Assembly (NCBI GenBank): GCA_025360715.1 | Contig: JANYBS010000034.1 | Span: 1-37,361, forward strand | DNA length: 37,361 nt | From: Candidatus Eiseniibacteriota bacterium | GTDB lineage: Bacteria; Eisenbacteria; RBG-16-71-46 | Direction: 5' to 3' | In this document: piece by piece, positions 1 through 8,648 of the stretch | How positions within the stretch are numbered: the stretch's first letter is position 1 | Layout of the letters: every line of letters begins with the position of its first letter | Notes under the pieces: generated by a model | Databases searched by the model: none | Seen by the model: the letters and a program-made list of their open reading frames with translations, nothing else | Told to the model about the DNA's origin: nothing | Position numbers and translations under genes: made by a program

Positions 1-1
1 C

Positions 2-232
2 TTCGCCGTGCTCAAGTCGGTGGAGTTCCCGAGCGTGCTGGTCGAGACCGCGTTCATCAACAATCCGCGCGAGGTGAAGCTGCTCACGAGCCCCGAGTTC
101 CAGCGCGCCATGAGCCAGCAGCTCTCGAGCGGCATCGTCGCTTACTTCGGCCGCCTGGGCATCACGATCGGCGCCCCGGCAGACAGCGCGAAGGTGACGC
201 CGAAGGCCGAAGGGACGAGCGGGAGCAGGTAG
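2..232 (+). CDS. N-acetylmuramoyl-L-alanine amidase, C-terminal fragment
   Basis: The 3' end of a gene that enters from the left edge; frame is open from base 2 to the TAG at 230-232 (76 residues). The stretch SVLVETAFINNPREVKLL is the signature of the Amidase_3 family (zinc amidases that cut the amide bond between N-acetylmuramic acid and L-Ala in peptidoglycan), including the conserved Glu of the VE(T/A)xFI(N/S)N motif. After the helix ending GIVAYFGRLG there is a short Ala/Lys/Ser-rich tail with no further domain. The family acts in the periplasm during cell separation or wall recycling. The N-terminal part is outside the window, so additional domains (AMIN, SPOR) cannot be judged. Its stop lies 16 bases from the end of the convergent FG-GAP gene, with no terminator hairpin between. 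Confidence 0.85.
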   Translation, partial: FAVLKSVEFPSVLVETAFINNPREVKLLTSPEFQRAMSQQLSSGIVAYFGRLGITIGAPADSAKVTPKAEGTSGSR

Positions 233-248
233 AGGCGCGTGAGCGTGA

Positions 249-3200
249 TCACCGCAGCACGGTGAACCGCTGTATGGCGTGCTGCCCGCCCTGTGTCAAT
301 CGCACGAAGTAGAGGCCCGCTGGCAGCGGCTCCTCCTCACCGAGCGTCACAGAATGGCGCCCGGCGCCCATCGACTCCAGCTCTCGGCGAGCCACCTGTC
401 GTCCGCTCACATCCAGGAGCTCGAGCGTGGCTCGCGCTGCGATGGGCAGTGAGAACGACAGCGTGAGTCGTCCACCGATCACCGGGTTCGGCACGTGCGC
501 AAGTGCGAACGACGCCGGGGCATCATCCACGCCCGTCGTCCCAGCGGGTGTGAGCACCGCGTAGCCACTCTCGTTGCCATTCACGTCGACCGCGGAAAGT
601 TTGTAGTAGCTCCCGGATGCGCCGGGATCCACGTAGCCGGTGTCGCTTCGGCTTGCGATCAGGTTGGCCAGCGCCGGGGCGAATGCGGCGGAATTGCCAC
701 GGTACAGCTTATAGTACCAAAGATCCGGCTCGGCATTCGCTCCCCAGTGCAGGTGTGTCGCGCTCGCCGCGTATGCCGCCGTGAACGGCGAGGGCGGAAG
801 CGGCGGGAGGTTGTCCACCGAGTAGCCGGAGTCGGGAGGGGAGTCGAAGAAACTCCCCGGGTTCGCCGTGAGTGCGCGCACGAACAAAGTGGTGCGGTGC
901 AGCCCGGAGGCGTTCGAGTCGGCCAGCGTCGGTATCACCAGACTGTACGATCCATCCGTGGTCGCATCGGAGCTGCCTACCAGGTCCCAGCCGGCCACCT
1001 GCACGCTCATCGGCTTGGCGAGCGCCGGACCCGCCGTGGTGGCGGGCGCGAGCCCCGGTGCGATGCGGCGGAAGATGTCGTAGCGCACGATGGGCGTAGC
1101 GGAACCCAGATAGTCGAAGCCGCTGGCCGAATAGGTAAGGCGCACCGATCGGCCCTGATCGTTCGCGATGTCCTTGATGGTCGAGACGAACGGTGACGAC
1201 GTGTCCACGATGCGAGCCGGGACGAGCGCGGAGGTGGCTCCAAGCAAGCGCGAGTCGCCACCATAGAGCGCAGTGAATACATGGTCTCCGCGCAGCGCTC
1301 CGGTGGTGAAGATCGCAGCCGCACCGCCATTGACTGGCGATGTGCCGACCAGCAGCGGCCCATCGAAGAAGCTCACGGTGCCGCTCGCAGGCGCGAATTG
1401 CGGCGCGGGGACGGTGACGCTCGCCGTGAGCAGGATCGGCGGGCCGAAGGTGAGCGGTCCCGGGCCGACGGTGAGCGCCACGCGGCTTGTCTGCAGCGCG
1501 AGTAGCACTGAGACTGTGCTGGCACCGTAGTCGGGAACGAGTACGTCCAAGCGGCCATCGCCGTTCAAGTCCGCGAGGGCCACGAACTCCGGCGTGGTGC
1601 CGGTCGCATAGTCGGCTCGCGGTCCGAATCCCGGATTCAAGCCGCCGGCGCCATTGTTCAAGAACACGCCCAGAGCGGCGCTGCCTTCTTCGGCCACTGC
1701 TAGATCCGGGCGGCCGTCGCCGTTCAGGTCGCCGATCGCCACCGACACCGGGTTCGTGAGCGTGGGCAGGGGGTTGGAGAGGATGAAGGTGCCGGCGTTC
1801 GTCTGCAGCAAGGTGGCGACGGTGTTGCCGCCGTAGTTGGTGGCGGCGATATCCGCCCGTCCGTCGCCATTCAGGTCGCCGATCGCAACGCTGATCGGGG
1901 TCGCCACGCCGCCGTAGGAACCTGCGCTGGTGAACGCCCCCGCGCCTTGATTCAGCAGCACGCCCACATTGCCGGACGTGTAGTTCGCCACTGCGATGTC
2001 CGGCTTGCCGTCGCTGTTCAGGTCGCCGATCGCGACTGCGTAGGGGAACGTACCCACGGTGTATTCCACCGGCGGGGCGATGCCGATCACCTGCTGCAAG
2101 TAGACCGCGACCTTACCGGACCCCGATTCGGTCACGATGATGTCGGCGCGCCCGTCATTGTTGACGTCACCCACAGCCAGGCCGATCGGCGAAGAGAGCC
2201 CGGTCATATCGGCTCGCACTCCCAGCGTGCCCGTGCCGTTTCCGGGAAACAGCGAGACCGCTCCGGAGTTCTCGTCGACCACGACAACGTCCAGCTTGCC
2301 GTCGCTGTTGTAGTCGGCCATGGCGACCGAGATCGGCCCCAAGAGCGTGGAGAAGTCGGCGCGAGGGCCGAATCCCCCCGAGCCGTTGCCCAGGTAGATC
2401 GAGAGCGTGTTTGTGCTCGAGTTCACCACCGCCATGTCGAGCCTGCCGTCGCCGTTCAGGTCGCCGGTCGCGATGCAGGCCGGGGAACTGCCGCTGGTCG
2501 CGTAGTCCGTCTTGGGCGCGAACCCGCCGGTCCCGCGGCCGAAGAGAATGGACGCGGTGGCATTGACATAGTTCGCGGTCACCAGATCGGGCTTGCCGTC
2601 GCGATTGATGTCGCCGATCGCGATCGAGAACTGACCCGTGCCCACCGGCTGATCCACACGTGGCAAGAGCGTTCCAGTGCCGGTTCCGGCGAAGACCGAA
2701 GCGCTGATAGAGTTCGCGTTGCCCACGACGACGTCGGTCTTGCCGTCGCCTGTGACATCGCCCAGCGCCACGGACCACGGCGTGCCCGTCCCGGGGTAGT
2801 CGACCTTCGCCGCGAACGCACCTCCGCCCGTGCCTAGGAACACCGAGACCGTGGAAGACTGGCCATTCGCCACCACGAGGTCCGGTTTACCGTCGCCGTT
2901 CAGGTCCGCGATGCCGACACCCACTGGCCCGGTGCCCGTAGCGTAACTCGCGCGCGCACTGAATCCGCCGACGCCGTTGCCCATATAGACGGATACCGTG
3001 TTCTCGAAGTCGTTCGTGACCACGAGGTCGCTCTGGCCATCGCCATTCACGTCGCCGATCGCGACGTTGTAGGGCACCGCTCCGGTCGGAAGATCAGTCT
3101 TGGGCGCGAACCCACCCGCTGCTCCCAGGAGCACGGAGACCGTGTATGCGTTGGTGTTGGTGACGACGAGATCCGGACGGCCATCCTTGTTGACATCACC

Positions 3201-3668
3201 CACCGCAACGAAATTCGCACCGGCCCCGGCGGGGACATCTGATCTCGGCGCGAACCCACCCGTGCCATTGCCCAGGAGGACCGACACCGTTCCCGATCCG
3301 TAGTTCGCCGTGACCGCATCCAGCCGTCCATCTCCGTTCAGGTCTGCGATCGCGACAGAGATGGGGGAGCCTCCTGTGGCGAAGTCGGTTCGCGCACCAA
3401 AGCTGCCCGCGCCATTGCCAAGGAACACCGAGATCGTACTCGAGCCGTAATTGGCCACCACGAGGTCGGGATTGCCGTCGCCATTGAGGTCGGCGATCGC
3501 GGTCATGTATGGACTGGAGCCCGCAGTGACATCCACCTTCACGCCCAAGGTGAATTGGGCGCACGCTGGTGCTGCGGCGCCGAGAACCGCAAGCGTGACG
3601 AGCAATAACTGCAGCGCCGGAGCGTGACCAGCGCCGATCCGCGAAGAACGAGCAAGCATGTGCCTCAT
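249..3668 (-). CDS. Secreted FG-GAP/VCBS 14-repeat protein with Ig-like and C-terminal sorting domain
   Basis: Predicted 1139-residue secreted protein. Start chosen at ATG 3668 because GGGGG lies 7 bases upstream and a signal peptide follows at once (hydrophobic LQLLLVTLAVLGAAAP, likely cut after ACA near residue 36); ATG 3659 is an alternative. Residues ~40-720 hold fourteen FG-GAP repeats of about 49 residues, each with a calcium-loop motif of the type D-x-N-x-D-G-x-x-D (e.g. ADLNGDGNPDLVVAN). Fourteen suits two seven-bladed propellers. Residues ~723-815 look like a bacterial Ig-like domain (SGTVSFFDG), ~820-1040 like fibronectin-type modules, and the last ~90 residues are a FlgD-like/T9SS sorting domain (VPNP, LELLDVSGRQV, LPAGLYFVRL). 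Likely exported and anchored at the surface or released; the ligand is unknown. A TTGACT at 3714-3719 could be a -35, but no good -10 follows. Confidence 0.85.
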   Translation of the reverse strand: MRHMLARSSRIGAGHAPALQLLLVTLAVLGAAAPACAQFTLGVKVDVTAGSSPYMTAIADLNGDGNPDLVVANYGSSTISVFLGNGAGSFGARTDFATGGSPISVAIADLNGDGRLDAVTANYGSGTVSVLLGNGTGGFAPRSDVPAGAGANFVAVGDVNKDGRPDLVVTNTNAYTVSVLLGAAGGFAPKTDLPTGAVPYNVAIGDVNGDGQSDLVVTNDFENTVSVYMGNGVGGFSARASYATGTGPVGVGIADLNGDGKPDLVVANGQSSTVSVFLGTGGGAFAAKVDYPGTGTPWSVALGDVTGDGKTDVVVGNANSISASVFAGTGTGTLLPRVDQPVGTGQFSIAIGDINRDGKPDLVTANYVNATASILFGRGTGGFAPKTDYATSGSSPACIATGDLNGDGRLDMAVVNSSTNTLSIYLGNGSGGFGPRADFSTLLGPISVAMADYNSDGKLDVVVVDENSGAVSLFPGNGTGTLGVRADMTGLSSPIGLAVGDVNNDGRADIIVTESGSGKVAVYLQQVIGIAPPVEYTVGTFPYAVAIGDLNSDGKPDIAVANYTSGNVGVLLNQGAGAFTSAGSYGGVATPISVAIGDLNGDGRADIAATNYGGNTVATLLQTNAGTFILSNPLPTLTNPVSVAIGDLNGDGRPDLAVAEEGSAALGVFLNNGAGGLNPGFGPRADYATGTTPEFVALADLNGDGRLDVLVPDYGASTVSVLLALQTSRVALTVGPGPLTFGPPILLTASVTVPAPQFAPASGTVSFFDGPLLVGTSPVNGGAAAIFTTGALRGDHVFTALYGGDSRLLGATSALVPARIVDTSSPFVSTIKDIANDQGRSVRLTYSASGFDYLGSATPIVRYDIFRRIAPGLAPATTAGPALAKPMSVQVAGWDLVGSSDATTDGSYSLVIPTLADSNASGLHRTTLFVRALTANPGSFFDSPPDSGYSVDNLPPLPPSPFTAAYAASATHLHWGANAEPDLWYYKLYRGNSAAFAPALANLIASRSDTGYVDPGASGSYYKLSAVDVNGNESGYAVLTPAGTTGVDDAPASFALAHVPNPVIGGRLTLSFSLPIAARATLELLDVSGRQVARRELESMGAGRHSVTLGEEEPLPAGLYFVRLTQGGQHAIQRFTVLR
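1540..3540 (-). repeat. Fourteen FG-GAP repeats, about 147 bp each
   Basis: Inside the FG-GAP gene the plus strand shows the same core about every 147 bases (roughly positions 1558, 1714, 1862, 2008, 2151, 2296, 2446, 2596, 2743, 2892, 3037, 3182, 3326, 3476), variants of CCGTCGCCGTTCAGGTC, which encode the DLNGDG calcium loop. Between the cores the DNA has diverged, so these are old protein-domain duplications rather than recent tandem copies. Confidence 0.85.
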
Positions 3669-3768
3669 GTAGAGACCCCCGTGGCGAGAAGGGCTCGAAG
3701 CGCGTGTGGCGGCAGTCAAGCCGGATGCGACGGCAGAATTCTCACACAGCGCCGTGCCGGGCGGCAAT

Positions 3769-3790
3769 GCCCATCATTGGCCCATCATTA
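3769..3790. repeat. Tandem 11-bp direct repeat upstream of the FG-GAP gene
   Basis: GCCCATCATTG is followed directly by GCCCATCATTA: two adjacent copies, 10 of 11 bases identical. It lies about 100 bases upstream of the FG-GAP start and 32 bases beyond the stop of the 5'-nucleotidase gene, on the minus-strand path between them. Tandem spacing of one helical turn is what a cooperative DNA-binding protein could use, but two copies could also arise by slippage. The rest of the 153-base gap shows nothing else clear. Confidence 0.45.
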
Positions 3791-3821
3791 GGCACTGTGG
3801 CGGCGTGGATCGGCCTGCTTT

Positions 3822-6800
3822 TCACTCGCGCCCGCCGGTCTGCGTCACTCGCCCGTCCACAGTGACCTCGAGCGGCTTGCCGCCCTTGCAGCGGTCGCGC
3901 ACGTACGCCTCCATGGCGCCGCGGATCACCAGGCCGCTCTCGGTTTTCTCCAAACCGTTGCCCAGTGCGTCGTAGTTGTCGCCGCCGGTCGCCATGAAGT
4001 TGTTCACGGCCACTTTGTAGAGCTTGGTGTCGTCCATGGCGCTGCCGTCTGCCATGGAAAGAGCCAGTACGCGGCTGCCCGCCGGCTTGGTCTGGTCGAC
4101 TGTGTACTTGATGCCGCTCACCTGCGTGACGCGGTCGAATTTGAGCGCTTGTTCCAGCGCCAGCTTCACGGCGGCGCCGGTCAGCTTCATGGTCACGATC
4201 GTGTTGTCGAACGGCATCACCTCGTACACGCTGCCGCGCGTGATCTCGCCCGCCGGGTGGTCGGCGCGCATGCCGCCGGGGTTCTGCATGGCGATGTCGG
4301 CGCCGCTCGAGAAGCGCATGGCGTCGCAGATCCAGTCGCCGATCGTGGACTCGGGCCGGTGGCGGTCGAGCGCCTTGGCCATCACACCCAGGTGCTCGCC
4401 CGAGACCGGCGCGACGTTGGCGTTCCAGCGGTCCACGCGCGCGAGCCACGTGCTGTCCTGGCCGGGATCATCGGCATAGACCGTCACCATGCGCTGTTTC
4501 ATCTCGAGCACTTTCTGCGCGACGGGGTCCACGATGAAGTCGACCATCGCGATGTACTGGCCGTGCGCGCCCGAGATCATCACCGGCTTGCCGTTGATGC
4601 GGTCGTCGACCACGTTGTGCGAGTGCCCGCCGAAGAACGCGTCGATGCCCGGCACGCCGTTGGCCAGGCGCGGCAGGTCGCCGTGCGCCTTGCGCGTGGA
4701 ATCGGTCTCGGCCGGGATGTGGCCGACTTCCACTACCACCGACGCGCCCGTCTTACGCAGCCGCGGCGCCACTTCAGACGCCGTCGTGGAGTCATCGCGG
4801 AACGTGAGGTGCGCGACATTCGCGGGCAGCGTCACGCGCGGCGTGCCGGGGTAGCAGAGCCCAAGGATGCCCACCTTCACGCCGCGGCGCAGCACGGTGG
4901 TGTCGGATCGCACCCACCACGGGCGCTTGCCGCTCTTGCGCTCGATCATATTCGCGCCCAGCGCCGCGAAGTGCATGCCGAGCACGCGCGCCTTGAGCGT
5001 GTCGGCGGTCCAGTCGAACTCATGATTGCCGATCGCGGCAGCCGAGTAACCCAGCAGGTTCATCTGCTCCACGACCGGGCGGCCGAACTGCAGGTTCGAG
5101 ATCATCGTGCCCTGGAACAGGTCGCCGCCGTCGATCAGAACAGTGCCGGTGGGATTCTCGGCGCGAAGCTTCTGCAGCTGCGTGGCTAGTCCAACGGTGC
5201 CGCCCGTCATGCGGCCGGTGCGGCGGTCCTTGCTCGGAAAGATCACGCCGTGGAAGTCGGTCGTCTCGAGCACGCGCACTTGCGGCAGCCGCAGGTTGGC
5301 GATCATGCCCAGCCACTGCGCACGCGTGAGGCGCTCGCTATAGAGCCCGCCCTTGGTGCCCGTGGCCGGGTCCAGGCTCACGCCCTGCGTGAGGCTCTTC
5401 CAGAACGTCACGTCGCCCGGCTTGGGCGTGTTCATGGAATAACCCGCGGCGCGCGCCGCGGCTTCGGCCCAAGTGAGCGCGGTGACCGAGTTCACGCTCT
5501 GGTAGGGCTGAAAGTCCTCGCCGCGCCCATCCGCACCGAGCACGCCTTTGGCCAGCACGCCGTCGATCCACGGTTGCAGCGAATCCGCCACGTCGCCGTA
5601 AGCGCCCGACGGCTTCTTGGAGCGCCAGTCGAATGCGCGGCCCAGCCAGTAGGCGAGGTCCACACGCTTCACGGTCTCGGTGGCGCCCAGTCGCATGAGC
5701 TCGCCGCGCGGCAGCACGCCCAGTCGCACCGCGCGATCGATCAACGGCCGCTCGGGCGTCCACGCGTAGTCCGGCAGCAGCGTCCATGACGGCGCCCAGC
5801 GCGCCGGCAGCGTCTTCACGTTGCGCGCGCTGGCGATGAGCAGCTCGGGCAGCGTCTGGCTCGAGCGCCAGAGCTTGGGCGCCTTGGCGATGCCGGCAAA
5901 GCCGCCGCCGCCATTCGCGCGATAGCTGTTCACCGCCACCTTGAACGTCTGCTCGGGCGTGACCCGCGCGCCCTTGTACGCCAGGTTCACGATGCGCGAG
6001 CCCGGCGCTTGAGTGAGGTCCACGTCGTACGACACGCCCGCGGCCATGTCGAAGTTGTAGCCGGCGTAGCCGTTCTCGGTCAGCGGCTGGTCGTCGAACG
6101 TGTAGGTCTTGAAGTAGCGCGCCGACTGCTCGAGCGCTTCCTTAATCTCCGCACCTGTGAGTTTCACCACCACGAGCGTGTTGTCGTACGGGTACAGCCG
6201 CATGATGTCGCGCAGGTGCACGGGCCCGGCCGGAATACTCTGCGTGGGATCGAACATCGCCGCGAGCGACACGTCGGCGCCGCTGGCTTCCAACTGCGCG
6301 CGGTGGATGAACTGCCAGAGCGGATTGTCGGCGAAGTGCCCGCCGGGCGCGGTGAGCGCGACGCGCGTGTCGCAGATCGTGCTCAGCATCGCGGCCTTCG
6401 TCGCTGCTGCATACGGCGCGAGCAGGCGCGTGAGCGACGTGTCGGCTGGCACCGAGTCGGTGACCGCGATCACCTGCGCGCGGCGCGCGGTCACCGCCCA
6501 CGGCGCGCCGGTGTAGGCCCGCGCCAGCGTCAGGTCCACGCGGCCCAAGCCCTCGGCCCACTTGCCCGCTTGCGTCACGAGCGCGCCGCCGATGGTCTGC
6601 GAGCCGATGGTCACATGCGTATGGCCCATGAGGATCACATCGAGCCCCGTCACTTGCGAAGCAAGTGCGACTGCAAAATTCTCGCCGGGAGCATCGCCCA
6701 CGCGCTTCTCACCCGATTTGGGATCTTCTTCGAAGCCCGCGTGCACCAGCGCCACGACCACGTCGCAGTGCTGCGTCTCGCGCAGCCGCGCGACCTCACG

Positions 6801-7412
6801 CTTGGCGGCGTCGATCGGCGATGCGAAGCCATAGCCCGCGTACCGGCTCGAGTCCGCAAGCTGCGGCACTGCGGGAGTGGTGAGGCCGATGACGCCCACC
6901 TTGATGCCGTTCGGCAGCGTCTTCACGAGTGATGGCGCAAAAGCTTCGCTGCCAGCCTGCGCGGCGATGTTGGCGGACAGCCACGGGAAGTGGGCGGCGC
7001 CCCGGGTAAGCGCCATCCCCGCCGGCCCAAAATCGAACTCGTGATTGCCCACAGCCATCGCGTCGTACGCGAGCGCGTTCATCGCCAACGTGACGGGTTC
7101 CGGACCCACCGCCTGTGCGTGCCACACGCTCGTGAGCGGGCTACCCGCGGTCGCGTCGCCGGCATCGAGCAGCAATACGCTCTGGCCCTCGGCGCGCGCG
7201 CGCTTGATGAGCGTCGCGACTCTTGTGAGGCCGCGCGCCGCAGGCTTGTCGGCCAGATCGTCCCACGGCAGCAGCGAGCCATGGATATCGGTCGTGTGCA
7301 GGATCGTGAACGTGGCTTCTTCGGAATGGGCCAAGCGAGGCAGCGCGCTCAGGATCAGGCAGGCGATGGCTGCGAACATCCGGCGCGAGGGGCGGGCAGT
7401 CACGATTCGCAT
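3822..7412 (-). CDS. Double-headed 5'-nucleotidase / cyclic-nucleotide phosphoesterase (YfkN-like)
   Basis: Predicted 1196-residue exported protein with two complete 5'-nucleotidase-family units. Start chosen at ATG 7412: a signal peptide (MFAAIACLILSALPRLAHS) follows and GGAGG lies 11 bases upstream. Unit 1: metallophosphatase domain (~36-270; TILHTTDIHGS, GNHEFDFG near 124, GHTHVT) then a 5_nucleotid_C domain (~385-500; VNSYRANGGGGF). A ~545-660 segment (DRAVRLGVLPRGE, AYGDVADSLQPWIDGVLAKGVL) resembles S-layer-homology repeats. Unit 2: metallophosphatase (~711-960; ETTDFHG, GNHEFDW, GGHSHN) and a second C domain (~1040-1180; VNNFMATGGDNY). Metal ligands look intact in both. The family dephosphorylates nucleotides or 2',3'-cyclic nucleotides in the periplasm or at the surface. 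Fusions of two such units are known (B. subtilis YfkN); the SLH-like linker suggests wall or surface attachment. Confidence 0.88.
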   Translation of the reverse strand: MRIVTARPSRRMFAAIACLILSALPRLAHSEEATFTILHTTDIHGSLLPWDDLADKPAARGLTRVATLIKRARAEGQSVLLLDAGDATAGSPLTSVWHAQAVGPEPVTLAMNALAYDAMAVGNHEFDFGPAGMALTRGAAHFPWLSANIAAQAGSEAFAPSLVKTLPNGIKVGVIGLTTPAVPQLADSSRYAGYGFASPIDAAKREVARLRETQHCDVVVALVHAGFEEDPKSGEKRVGDAPGENFAVALASQVTGLDVILMGHTHVTIGSQTIGGALVTQAGKWAEGLGRVDLTLARAYTGAPWAVTARRAQVIAVTDSVPADTSLTRLLAPYAAATKAAMLSTICDTRVALTAPGGHFADNPLWQFIHRAQLEASGADVSLAAMFDPTQSIPAGPVHLRDIMRLYPYDNTLVVVKLTGAEIKEALEQSARYFKTYTFDDQPLTENGYAGYNFDMAAGVSYDVDLTQAPGSRIVNLAYKGARVTPEQTFKVAVNSYRANGGGGFAGIAKAPKLWRSSQTLPELLIASARNVKTLPARWAPSWTLLPDYAWTPERPLIDRAVRLGVLPRGELMRLGATETVKRVDLAYWLGRAFDWRSKKPSGAYGDVADSLQPWIDGVLAKGVLGADGRGEDFQPYQSVNSVTALTWAEAAARAAGYSMNTPKPGDVTFWKSLTQGVSLDPATGTKGGLYSERLTRAQWLGMIANLRLPQVRVLETTDFHGVIFPSKDRRTGRMTGGTVGLATQLQKLRAENPTGTVLIDGGDLFQGTMISNLQFGRPVVEQMNLLGYSAAAIGNHEFDWTADTLKARVLGMHFAALGANMIERKSGKRPWWVRSDTTVLRRGVKVGILGLCYPGTPRVTLPANVAHLTFRDDSTTASEVAPRLRKTGASVVVEVGHIPAETDSTRKAHGDLPRLANGVPGIDAFFGGHSHNVVDDRINGKPVMISGAHGQYIAMVDFIVDPVAQKVLEMKQRMVTVYADDPGQDSTWLARVDRWNANVAPVSGEHLGVMAKALDRHRPESTIGDWICDAMRFSSGADIAMQNPGGMRADHPAGEITRGSVYEVMPFDNTIVTMKLTGAAVKLALEQALKFDRVTQVSGIKYTVDQTKPAGSRVLALSMADGSAMDDTKLYKVAVNNFMATGGDNYDALGNGLEKTESGLVIRGAMEAYVRDRCKGGKPLEVTVDGRVTQTGGRE

Positions 7413-7621
7413 CAAGAGAGCAACCTCCGGGAGCGGCGCGTGGCGCCGCAGCGGGACAATCGCGGGAGCAGGATGGGCGCGCGACGGTAGCAGCGGCTCC
7501 GGCCCGGCACAATCACCGGACACACGCGTCGCCAGAGCCTTGTTGCGGGCCTTCGGCAGCGGTCCTAAGGTGACACTCGACGACCAGCTCGCACTGCGTT
7601 TGTCTCCCACGAGAGAGAGTC

Positions 7622-8491
7622 ATGTCCGACCCGAATGTCTGCCCCAGTTGCGGCCGAGAGAACGCCGCCGGGGCTACCGAATGCGCCAACTGCAACTTCC
7701 CGCTCGCCGAGGCGCCTGAGCGCGTGGCGGCGATGGCGGCGGCCGGTTCCGCCGCGCCCGCGTCACCCGCACCGCCGGCGCCGCCCGTGTCGACGCACCA
7801 CGCCGGTGCTCCTGAAGAGCCCGAAGCGCCCATCATCATCCCGCGGCCGGTCCGGCCCATCCGCCAGCGCAGGCCCGGTGGCCCTGAGCAGAAGCTGCAG
7901 ATGCAGCTTTGGCTCGTGCTCGGCGGCCTGAGCATCCTGTTCATCCTGTACACCGCCGTGGATGGCTTCAAGAAGAACGCCCGGCCGCCAGCACAGGTCG
8001 AGGGCGCCAAGGAAGGCCAGCAGCGCGCCGCGGATCTGGCGCGCAAGACGCTCGAGGCCGACAGCAACAACGTCGCGGCCCGCATCGCGCTCGCCGACGT
8101 GCTGTACGACACCGCGAACTGGTCCGAAGCGATCATCAGCTACAAGTCGGCGATCCGCATGGATCCCTCGCGTGCGACGAGCTACGTCGACATGGGCGTC
8201 TGCTACTTCAACCTGGGCAAGATGGACGAGGCGGTCGCACTGTTCCAGAAGGCGCTCACGCTCGACCCGCAGCAGCCCATCGCGTTGTTCAATCTGGGCG
8301 TGGTCGCCGAGAGCAAGGACGATAACGACGGCGCGCTCAAGTACTACCACCGCGCCATGCAGGCGAATCCGCCCGACCAGATGGGCCAGGCGCTCACGAC
8401 CGCGATCCAGCGCATCATGCAGAAGCAGGGCAAGAAGGCGCCGCCGCTGCCGGACGGCAGCACAGGCACGATGCCGCCGAGCGGGAAGTAG
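7622..8491 (+). CDS. Zinc-ribbon, single-pass membrane, TPR protein
   Basis: 289 residues. The N-terminus carries a zinc ribbon with four cysteines (C7, C10, C21, C24: CPSC...CANC), then a Pro/Ala-rich linker (~40-90), one transmembrane helix (~95-113, LWLVLGGLSILFILYTAV) and three to four TPR units (~130-260, e.g. YVDMGVCYFNLGKMDEAVALFQKALTLDP). This puts the zinc ribbon in the cytoplasm and the TPR array probably in the periplasm, as an assembly or scaffold protein; no partner is evident. The ATG follows GAGAGAG by about 2 bases, a purine-rich but close SD. Transcription diverges from the nucleotidase gene; the 209 bases between them hold no promoter I would defend. The stop overlaps a small hairpin. 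Confidence 0.8.
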   Translation: MSDPNVCPSCGRENAAGATECANCNFPLAEAPERVAAMAAAGSAAPASPAPPAPPVSTHHAGAPEEPEAPIIIPRPVRPIRQRRPGGPEQKLQMQLWLVLGGLSILFILYTAVDGFKKNARPPAQVEGAKEGQQRAADLARKTLEADSNNVAARIALADVLYDTANWSEAIISYKSAIRMDPSRATSYVDMGVCYFNLGKMDEAVALFQKALTLDPQQPIALFNLGVVAESKDDNDGALKYYHRAMQANPPDQMGQALTTAIQRIMQKQGKKAPPLPDGSTGTMPPSGK

Positions 8492-8507
8492 GCGAGAGGG
8501 GCTCGCC
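8491..8507 (+). terminator. Small hairpin at the TPR gene stop
   Basis: GGCGAG, loop AGGGG, CTCGCC: a perfect 6-bp stem that begins in the TAG stop codon. No T-run follows, so it is at best a weak terminator or a 3'-end stabiliser. Confidence 0.35.
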
Positions 8508-8648
8508 CAGACGAGGAACATCGCGAGGCTCTGGCGGTCGCGCGCAAGCACGACAACGCGCGAACGTTCGCCGTGAGCATCGCGCTCAGGCACGCGATAG
8601 GCGCGCCAGGCGCACGCGGCGCGGATAGTCTCACGAGTGCATTCGCTG

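Noticed and set aside
1947-2837. A 296-codon open frame on the plus strand inside the FG-GAP gene
   Set aside because: It follows the repeat period of the opposite strand and translates to V/A/R/D-rich sequence; an antisense shadow of the repeats.
1540-3540. CRISPR-like periodic repeats
   Set aside because: The period is about 147 bases, in frame with a protein, and encodes calcium loops of FG-GAP domains.
3714-3719. TTGACT as the -35 of the FG-GAP gene
   Set aside because: No -10 resembling TAnnnT at 16-19 bases.
7484-7512. TTGTGC-N17-TACCGT on the minus strand as promoter of the nucleotidase gene
   Set aside because: Correct spacing and distance, but only three of six matches in each box; not distinguishable from chance.
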